Part shown: in pieces, positions 54,932-64,000 of the stretch
Position numbering within the stretch: position 1 is the stretch's first letter
Layout of the letters: the number at the start of each line of letters is the position of its first letter
Source: Glycine soja
Lineage: Eukaryota; Streptophyta; Magnoliopsida; Fabales; Fabaceae
DNA length: 64,000 bases
Assembly (NCBI RefSeq): GCF_004193775.1
Contig: NC_041016.1
Location: forward strand, 10,069,395 to 10,133,394
Direction: 5' to 3'
Translations under genes and position numbers: made by a program
The notes under the pieces: generated by a model
Database searches by the model: none
What the model was told of the DNA's origin: nothing
What the model saw: only the letters and a program-made list of their open reading frames with translations

Positions 54932-57900
54932 GTGGAATGTATTTTTATGTATATTATATTTTGTTTATACACGAATGAGAGGGCTTGCTTGGTAGGACAA
55001 GCTGCATCAATGAAATGTTCTTGAATTTCATTCCTCCTGTTCATATCATTGGCTGGTAATAGGCATCCACTAATAGCAGTATTGCAACCTATCTACCTCC
55101 TGAATTTTTGTGTAAAGAAAATGCTCAAAACGCATTAAAATCTTTTCCCTCTTGATGTTGGAAGGTGAATGTTGTATCCACTTTTACTTTTGACAGGAAT
55201 AACATAATGCATATTTTTGTGCTTATTTGTAGAATCAAATTTAAGCCATTGAACATGGGATGTAGGATGCATGTTTAAATTAATCTTAATAGAAGATTTT
55301 GCATTAGTACGTGTGCATAAGAGAAGAAAATAATTATAGAAGTAAAAAACAAGGCTGTAATCTGCTACAATTTCGTTTCTGATTCAGTTTTATAACGAGA
55401 CTCAATATGTATTAATATCAAAGTCAAGTCCCTCATTTTTCGAATTAAAAATAAAAAAATCTTTGACGCGCTGCATGTGAAGAACTTCCTGATCGTGCTT
55501 GTAGGCTTGTAGCAAGTGCTTGGGAGGAAGATCGAAATATTGGGCTCTTTTCATTTTTGTTTAGGCTTGGAGATTGAGATAGGGGGATCTTCCTAGTTCA
55601 CTTTAGGGCTTATAGTCAAGTAGGTTTTCTTAAAAGTAGTAGAAATTTTGTGCTAATTGATGTCTCATTCATTTATTACTGTATGAAGTTTCTTGGCTGC
55701 ATATGGAATTTGTTTGTTTGATGGTGATATGATTCTTAAAATAAATGACTCCTGATTCCAAGACCCCATAGCTTTCGTGGTGGATAAGCTTAATTGCAAA
55801 CTGAAGAGATTAAGTGTCAAAGTCGTGTTGTTCTATTGGGAAACAAAGCTTGATATGGTTTGATAGTATTAGTTACTCGTTGTTCCCTGGCTCGAATATA
55901 GTTTCTGCTAGCTGTTACACATTTAGAATAAATTTAATGCTTGAGGTGGATGGTGATTCTCTACTTTAACTCGGTGTGTTTTGGGGGAAATGTTAGGTTC
56001 TTCATGTTAAATTGCATGTGAAGTGTTAGTAGATCTTGGAACTAGTTGCTGTAAGTATTTGTTAATTGTTACTGTGGTACCAAGGGATGCGGTGTCTATT
56101 TCTTCTTGTCGGGATTTCAAGTTGGAGTAGCAGTTTACAAACTAAGTGTGGCGTTATTTGAAGGAACTAAGGTGAGATTTCACTACGTTACCTATGATTA
56201 CTTGCTAGCAACTAAGAAGAGTTTTCTGTTTTTATGTGCCAATGCTGAACTGAGGAGTTTGATGTTGAATTTCGTGGTTAAAATGAAGTGACACATGTTG
56301 CGCTTTATGCTAAATGTTACAAAATATGTTAAAGCACAATAGGGTTGTATCACTAGATTCACGAGTAACTACTAGAAAACTATGTTAATCAATTTCTAAG
56401 AAGTCGGATGCCATTGAGCCGTGAGTTAAGATACTCTGCTTAATTGTGATTCTTATAGTTATAGTAGATACCAAATTTAATAAAGATATTATATATTTCA
56501 AGTATGATAAGGCAATACCATTTTCCTTATCTAATTTAGTGGAAGAGAACAACGAAAACCTGTTTCTATGTTGTTACAGTAATTGAAAGTATTAATTCAT
56601 TTTCTACATTACCATGAGTCTTAATAGTTAAAATGAAGACCAAGAGTCATGCTTGATAATAAATACTGCAATCCTTTTTGTGCGGCTGAATCGTGAGGAC
56701 TTGTGTTCATTTTCTGCATAGTCTTGTCTTCTATCATACTGAGAATATTTGCTGCAAAGGAGAAGATTACCTCATAGAGCATACGTTTAAGCATGGAAAG
56801 TGAAAAAGATCTCTGTTCTCATTGTGATGACTGGACAAGGTACCTAAGTCAACCAATTGTGAGATTGTGAATTTGGGTATGGTCATGTATTGCTGTAAAA
56901 GTGCCGTATCAAGAAATTTTCAAGTCTTAAAACAAATTTTATATTTTGAATCTTTTACTATGATACTACTATTACTCTTCCAACTTTTTAAAATGCAAAA
57001 TTGTTAATTAAAGATTATAAACTGTGGACAGAAATTGTGTTTATAAATATTAGCTGGAAGTTGTGGACATTTTGAAGAAACTCGATGGTGCCAAAAAAAG
57101 ATTTATAGCATCGTATTGCCTTATATAACTCTCCTATGTGGGGGCGAGATCTAAGTAACAACAGAGGAAAAGGGTAGATCACCTCACTGTTGTGCACTTG
57201 GAGCCACCTAATAAGGAATCTACATTAATATGCATGCTACGAACCCACTTGGACCCTATGAGAAATAGGGGCCATTGATTTGGATATTTCAGTTTTCACG
57301 AGCTTGCCTTAACAAAGGATACTTCTATATTTGCCTCTCTGTACGTTGAAGGCTCATGTGTTTTTGGGGTGGCGTTGGTTTGTAATTTGAAACGAAAATG
57401 TGCCAAAAATATGTGGATTGTATTAGTTGGTATTACACTTGGTTTGCTCACATGATTTCAAGGACGAGGGAGTGGTGCCTGTGGTACCGTGGGGTTTGTA
57501 GTCCTTGAACTTGTACGTGGTGTGTGTATACACGTGGGAATTGATAAATAATTAATGCTATGGAATATTAAAAAGCGAAATTGTACTGACCCAATGTAGT
57601 TGAAGTAGATGTTAGTGTACAGGGAAATTCCCTGAGGATATAAGGATAAGGGCATGCAATGATAATTTGGTTTTTGAGAAAGTGATGATGAGGTGGTGTA
57701 TGTAAGACAAAATTGGTGCTGTAGCTTGACATTAATTATTAGATGGAAAGGGAAGATGGGGACCATTTTGTAATAGAAGTGGGTAGAGAATCGGGAAGTA
57801 CATTTTGAATTAACATAGGTAGGAAGGAAAGTTATTTTCCAATATATGACAATATGACATGGATTCTATGATCAGTTATTCAATTCGGGACATCTAATTA

Positions 57901-59267
57901 ACCATTATGGGTCAAAGAAACTCTGTCTCTAGACAAACTAACAAGGCCACAACATTGCAATAAAATTCAGTGATTACAATAAAAATTGAGCATTATTTAC
58001 TATTATTGCTTGCTCAAATCAAACTTCAGAACTTATCAAAATGAGTCAAAAACAATTTTTTTTATTTGAATAAAAAAAGGTTCTTCATGCCTAATTCTAA
58101 CCCTGATGTATTCGAGATTGACAACTGGTAATAGACTATAACTCTAATGTGCTTGATAAGCTGAGATTCGAGTTTTCCAAAAGTTAAGTAATGCTTCAAT
58201 GCTACTGAGACACCATAAAATTAAAAATGATGGCTACTTGCAAAAGCTACTCTAATGAGAGTTAATGAGTGCTTTCAGATCATATTCTTTTGTAATATAA
58301 ATCTGTTTTTTTTACCAATTAAACCAATTTCTCTTTTTTTTTTTGTTTTTTTTACCTATAAAATTCGGATAAAATTATCATCCCTACGAAGTACGGACTA
58401 TTATTTATGGAGCTAAAGCACTCTAGCACAGGCCTAACAATCTATGTTATCAAATATCAATATCTACGATTCTACGTACCATGTGAATATAACATTATTT
58501 TTCATTAAAGAAAAACTATAAAAATTAAAAAGAAGACACTGAATTGTAGTAACTAAAACCATGCGAATAAATAATTAGCTAACGTATGAAAATGAAACAC
58601 GTAAAGTGAAGTCCGAAAAAGACAAGCATCAGAATTCAGAAGCCATTCCTTGCCCTTTGTCTTTGATTATTTATCATATTTTGCAAACTACACCATTATT
58701 TTATTTATTTAGACCACGTATATTTTTTTACATAAAAACAATTATATTTGATCCGAATAATATTATCATGTGTAATAAAAAAAAAATCCCTTCAAGTATT
58801 TAACATATAAGCGTATCTAGCAACAAAGCTCTCACTCCGACCATTATTTTGTTTGAACAACATATATATAAAAAAAACTGTCCCATTAACTGCATATAAA
58901 ATCCAATTTAAAGTAATACGCATTCTAATTTCCACTTTAATTAATATCCTTATTTTCTTTCCCTTCTCTCTTTTATTTTAGTTTTACTTTTCAAGAAAAT
59001 ACATAGATGCGCATGTATTTTTTTTAAAAAAATTTGCTAATCAATATTCTTAGGATATTAATTAAGAAATTAAAAGAAAAATATTTATTATATAAATTAT
59101 AAGATAACGTAAAAAAAATTATGAACAACATAATTTTTTATTAAAATATTTCTATTTTTAAGTTTTTTAATCAATGCCCTTAAGACATTGTTTAAGATTT
59201 CCCTTATATAAAAGACATCAAAATTAAATTAAAAGCTAACCTTAGCTTATAGAGTAAACTATACCCT
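54932..59267. other. NFS2 3' end and intergenic spacer
   Basis: The first few hundred bases should be the NFS2 3' UTR. Between 55640 and 56300 the composition is less AT-rich and hints at a decayed coding sequence (for example LEVDGDS on the plus strand near 55941, as in LINE RNase H), but no family can be fixed. The remainder, to 59267, shows no gene. Confidence 0.4.
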
Positions 59268-59530
59268 CATCCCTTGTGTTTTTTCAAATATACTCCTTTT
59301 TTTTATATTACTTTTATCCTCCTTATGTAAATATCATTAATTAATGTTAATTGAAATATGTAAACAGATGAAATTATCTTAACATCTTTATTACACTTGT
59401 ACTCCTTGTATTTTTCTCAAATTGCACTCTTTCTTTTTTTACATTACTTTTATCCCTTTGTGTTAATATTATTAACTAACGTCAATTGAAATATGTGAAT
59501 AAATAAAATTGTCCTAACATCTTTGTTAAA
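59268..59530. repeat. Tandem duplication of a roughly 130-bp AT-rich unit
   Basis: Two adjacent copies share TACTCCTT, TTACTTTTATCC, GTTAATTGAAATATGT / GTCAATTGAAATATGT and ATCTT-ACATCTTT in the same order. About 650 bases upstream of the polygalacturonase start. Confidence 0.6.
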
Positions 59531-60173
59531 TATTCAATAACAAATTAATAATTGACCATGTGAATAAACCTTTCTTAATGTAATAACAATTTTTTCTTTA
59601 ATATTTGACTTTTACTTCATTGTTGATAATACTTGAAGAAGATACAGCTCTTAGTTGAGACATTATATTAAACACATAACCATAAAAAAAATATTTCAAA
59701 AAAAGGAGTTAAAAATACAAATGCAGGAGTAAAACACTAAATTTTGAAACAAAGGACCATATTCAATCAATAGACATTCCTGGGAATAAGTCCAACAAAA
59801 ATGCACCAATAAAATAACCCAACACGCATAAAAAAAATTAAATTAAAAAAATATTAATACATGCGTACCAATAAGGTGAGTTCACATCCAATTAGAGAAA
59901 AAAAAATATTAAAATATTTAGGAGGGATAAGAAGTGTAATTTGAATTAAATAATTAAGAGATTTTTTTAGAAGAAAACAAAAAAAGAGTTTCAGATGCAA
60001 TTTAAAAAAAAATATATATAATTTACTTTTAGCTCATAAATACCCTCACAAACCGTTGCCATTGCCCTGGACTCTCCTTCACCACTACCTCTCAATCTTA
60101 TTCTAGCTTCTTCAACACATTCTCATTCATATACTCAAAAAACACCCTTCACTTCACTTAACAATTTTCCAAA
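59531..60173 (+). promoter_or_regulatory. Upstream region of the polygalacturonase gene
   Basis: AT-rich. TATATATAATT at about 60012-60021 or CATAAATAC at about 60035-60043 could serve as the TATA box, giving a leader of roughly 80-130 bases with CT-rich, A-rich sequence before the ATG. No other regulatory word was firmly recognised. Confidence 0.35.
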
Positions 60174-63100
60174 ATGCCAAACCCAACAACAACGACAAAA
60201 AAACCATCTCCTCTCTCTCTTCTCGCTCTTCACACATTGCACTTCTTGGTCCTATGTACCTGGTTCTCCACATCCTCAGCCAAAGCAACCTCCTACAACG
60301 TGGTGGACTTCGGGGCCAAACCCGACGGCGCGACGGACGCAACCGCGGCATTCCTAAGCGCGTGGAACAAAGCTTGTAGTTCGAACAAACCCGCAGGCAT
60401 TCACGTGCCGCAAGGGAGGTTCCTGATAGCACGTGCCGTTACGTTCCATGGGCAATGTGCGAACCGTGCTATCTCCATAACCATTCGTGGAACCTTGGTG
60501 GCTCCTTCCCAATACACGTTCGTGGGGAATTCTTTGTATTGGTTGACCTTTGACCAAGTTAGTGGGGTTTCCATTCATGGTGGGGTGCTTGATGCCCGAG
60601 GCAGTTTCTTGTGGGATTGCAAGTACAAAGCCACCCCTAATTGCCCTATTGGAGCTGCGGTATGTTACATGCATGCACAAATTTTCCTTTCAACTCACAC
60701 ACACATCTATATATATGAATAAAAATAATTAACTATATACTAATCAAAAAAGTTTGTTTATATTATTAATCTCAACTAAAAAAATAAATTTATTTTTAAA
60801 TCATTTTTCATGAATACAAAAGTCATTAAAAATAGAACTAGAATTAAATAAATGGTTGTTTAGAAATGATAATATTAAATAAAATTAATTAGATTTGTTT
60901 ATATTTAAGTTTAATATATAAGATTTTTTTTTTTTGTTTATATATGAATCTAGAAGGAAGATATCATAATATCAATATCAATACTTGGGAACCAGTGGTA
61001 ATCACTAATGCTTGCATGTTAAGGTAATTTAATCATATAACACTATAGATAAACTTCTTCGCATATGTAAGAGTAAAAAAAAAGAAAACAATTTTTTTAT
61101 AAACCAACATTAACTTATGTTACAAAAAATAAACGTGAGAGTTTTTCCCATAAAAATGATTTTAATTTATATATAAGCTTATTGTAGCTTATGAAAAAAA
61201 AATATTAACTTCATTAACATTTTTATTGGTTTTAAGGTTTATAGAGAAATATGAAAAATTAATATTGCTTTTAATTTGGTTGTTTTCTTTTCGGTTAAGG
61301 ACTTAGATGCAGTAAATGGGCTGTGGAAAATTTGGGGTATTAAGCGTCTTTTCAATGAGTATTAGCGACATGGTGGAAATAATGAAGAAGTGGAGAAAAG
61401 AAATCAGAAATAGTTCGAAAAAAATAAGAAATGATGTGTGAGTTTGGTATAATAGATGTATGGGATCGGAGGGAAGAAATTAATAAAGAGGATATGAGTC
61501 TAGCTAACTGTTGAGGAGAAATGAATAATGATTCTTTTTCTATCTTTTCTTTATTTTATTTTACTCATTCTTATTTTTTTACTTTTTTTTAAACCAAAAT
61601 TTTTTATTTTGATCACTTTAAATTTATAATTATTTTCATTCACTTTATTTCTCTCTTCTATATCTTTATTTATCCTATTTTTCACTTTTATGCTAGCACG
61701 AATCTACATAGAAAGTAAGGGGGACAATTTTTCCCACAAACAATTTTTTTTACTTGAATATGTTAAATAATTTGTTATGCCTCCATAAAGCATAAGTATT
61801 ACTCCCATAAAATATTCTTAAAAAATTAATTTGAAAAGTTTTAAAAATAAGCAAGAGAATAAATTCATACTAATTTTACCTATTTTAACCTTTTAACTTT
61901 TACTGTTCCCGATTTCTTTAATATATTTATAATAAAAACTTATATTGTTTTTTGTCTATAAAAATATTAGACTATTTCTAGATGGCGAGTAAGGAGGTTC
62001 AACGTAACAATGAGGTTATGAGATTCTCTCGGTCTCGGGTGATGTTTCTGTGTCAAGAGGTAGGTCCAGAAATTGAGTGTTTAGTTTTCTGGGAAATTGC
62101 AACTGTGTGGGATCCTGTCGGATGACAAGAATTTGTCATCCACTGAATAAAACTGAGAATTGAACGATTTTTTTTAGGTAATGGTTATTATGCATAGTTG
62201 ACGTAACATATCTAACACTAAATGAAATAAAGACTATTTTTAAAAAATAAAGAATTAAAGCTTAAATGGTTATATTTAGAAAAAAAAATGTTAGCTAGTC
62301 ACGTAAACAATAACTATAAGTTAGATTTTTTTTTTCTTGACCTATGGTTTATCAGAAAAAAATAGATTTAATTAATCTAAAAAAAATTATTTTTATAAGG
62401 ATCAAAATCACATAATATTTAAAGGATTCAATCGTAACTTTAATATATTAATTACTTGTGTGATAAGACTTGACTATTACACATTGTTTGCTTATTTGTC
62501 TACAGGGTAATTAATTGATCAAAATTTTATAATAATGTTTTCTTTTTTCTGTTATTGTACAAGCAGACACTTGGGTTCACAAACTCTGAACACATTGTCA
62601 TCACTGGGTTGACTTCTCTTAATAGTCAACTGGTTCACATACTGATCAATGCATGCCACAACGTGAAAATGCATGGAGTGAAGCTCATGGCTGATGGAAA
62701 CAGCCCTAACACCGATGGCATCCACGTCAAATTCTCCACCGATGTCACCATCCTTGCACCTAGAATTCGAACTGGAGATGATTGCATCTCTGTTGGCCCT
62801 GGTTGTAGAAACTTGTGGGTTGAAGATGTTGCATGCGGACCTGGTCATGGGATAAGGTTTCTTTTGAAAATTTTATATGAATTTTATTGAAAAGTCTCAT
62901 CCTTGCCTCAATTATTTAATTTGTTGGAAAGTTTTACTTAATGTGTGAATTAATTTTAAGATGAAATATAATAATGAGAGTGTTAATAATATATTTTATA
63001 CGGTTAAATATGTTTTTGATTTCTATAAATTCTTATTTTTTAAATTTTAACTTCTGTACAAAAAATCATTCATTTTTAGTACATCCATGTAAGTTTAGGG

Positions 63101-63678
63101 TTTTTTAATTTTAGTCTTTTGCTCATTATAATTGCTATAAGTTTGCGTTATTTTAATTTTAATCATTGTAAGCACAGACTTATGGGAATTATAAATAAAA
63201 AATTAAAATTTTAAAGAGATTAAAATTGAAAAAGTACAAATTCACAATAACTAAAAATGAAAAAAAAAACTTATAAAACCAAAAATTGAAATATCGCCAA
63301 CTTACTATGACTAAAATCAAATGAACTTACATTAACCAAAAATGAAAAAAGTACTAACGGGACCAAAAACATATTAAACCTATTTTGTATAACATTTGAC
63401 ATAGAGTGCTAATTTATTTATTGTTATTGTTCACTCAATTTTGCAACAGCATTGGAAGCTTAGGATGGGACTTGGACGAACCTGGTGTGAAAAATGTGAC
63501 AGTTAGAAAAGCCACATTCTCTAAAACTCAAAATGGTTTTAGAATAAAGTCTTGGGGGAGGCCAAGCAGTGGATTTGTGGAGGATGTCCATTTTGAACAT
63601 GCAACAATGTCTGATGTCCAAAACCCCATTATAATTGACCAACATTATTGCCCATTTCGCAATGGTTGCCCTAGTCAG
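60174..63678 (+). CDS. Secreted polygalacturonase, GH28 (C-terminal exons beyond right edge)
   Basis: Hydrolyses alpha-1,4-galacturonan in pectin of the cell wall. Exons 60174-60659, 62567-62856 and 63450-63678 join in frame (335 codons); the next intron starts at 63679. An N-terminal signal peptide (LSLLALHTLHFLVLCTWF) precedes YNVVDFGAKPDG. The family motifs are present: NTD at 210-212 (SPNTDGIHV), GDD at 232-234 (TGDDCISVGPG), the catalytic-region His256 (CGPGHGISIGSLG) and RIK at 290-292 (FRIKSWG). So the active-site residues are complete, and the part off the edge should be the last beta-helix turns, about 60-100 residues. The short propeptide-free N terminus suits the smaller plant PG clades. 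Intron 1 (1.9 kb) is AT-rich and may hold a weak SINE trace near 61000-61090. Confidence 0.93.
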
Positions 63679-63892
63679 GTGAGTTTTCTCCCAGGATATT
63701 TATTTTGCTTTATTTTTCTCTGTGAAAATTTTGCTTTAATTCAATCAGCCATAATTGACCCCGAGATGAATAAAATAGGTAGACCAAACTAATTTTTTTA
63801 GGTTTGATTATATTTTTGTTCTTCAATCATGATTTTATTTTTATTAGAATAAAAGTTATTGATTAAACGGACAGATATTCCAATCCTTGCAT

Positions 63893-63894
<2 letters not shown>

Positions 63895-63936
<42 letters not shown>
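63895..63936. repeat. (AT)n microsatellite, about 42 bp
   Basis: AT dinucleotide run in the intron following polygalacturonase exon 3. Confidence 0.95.
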
Positions 63937-63940
<4 letters not shown>

Positions 63941-64000
63941 TGATGTATTTTAATACATAATAAAAGGTTTGATAACCAATTATAAAAAGGAAAACATATT

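Noticed and set aside
55640..56300. Possible LINE RNase H remnant (LEVDGDS)
   Set aside because: One short word and no neighbouring RT or zinc-knuckle motif; too weak to call.

Overview
The window looks like nuclear DNA of a flowering plant. It is AT-rich, its genes have many introns with GT...AG borders, and it is full of SINE, LINE and MITE debris and (TA)n tracts. The gene families and repeats suggest a legume, probably a Glycine-type genome; that is inference, because no search could be run. Six protein-coding loci and several broken ones can be read.

Left part (1-26.8 kb). A LIN/CERBERUS-like armadillo protein gene on the minus strand runs off the left edge. It is followed by an array of CC-NB-ARC-LRR (CNL) resistance genes, all on the minus strand. 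R1 (7883-10663) is cut short by a 2-bp insertion. R2 (17657-20686) is intact at 1009 codons. R3 (21740-23357) is a decayed 3' half that ends exactly at a 1.55-kb LTR-like element. R1 and R2 lie in duplicated blocks (about 5340-11760 and 16130-21480). A second, damaged copy of the LIN 5' end and its upstream DNA sits beyond R3 at 25.84-26.76 kb, so the LIN neighbourhood took part in the duplication history.

Middle (28-44.3 kb). A complete four-exon NPR3/NPR4-type salicylic-acid receptor gene (590 aa, minus) lies about 5 kb from the resistance-gene array. It carries tRNA-derived SINEs in its introns and a cluster of five TGACG motifs upstream. After about 9 kb of AT-rich spacer with MITE-like elements comes a small three-exon gene for a 76-aa prefoldin-like microprotein resembling human ASNSD1-SEP/ASDURF.

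Right part (44.9-64 kb). A broken copy of an At4g37920-like gene contains a piece of plastid rpl2. The complete ten-exon plastid cysteine desulfurase gene (NFS2/CpNifS, 468 aa, plus) follows; its introns hold two MITEs and two 5'-truncated retroposons with clear target-site duplications. The window ends inside a GH28 polygalacturonase gene (plus).

Functionally the window combines immune receptors (CNLs), the salicylate-sensing co-regulator NPR3/4, plastid Fe-S cluster supply (NFS2) and cell-wall pectin hydrolysis. Nothing in the sequence shows that they act as one pathway; the CNL-NPR3 proximity is the most suggestive link. I found no CRISPR array, rRNA gene or functional tRNA gene.
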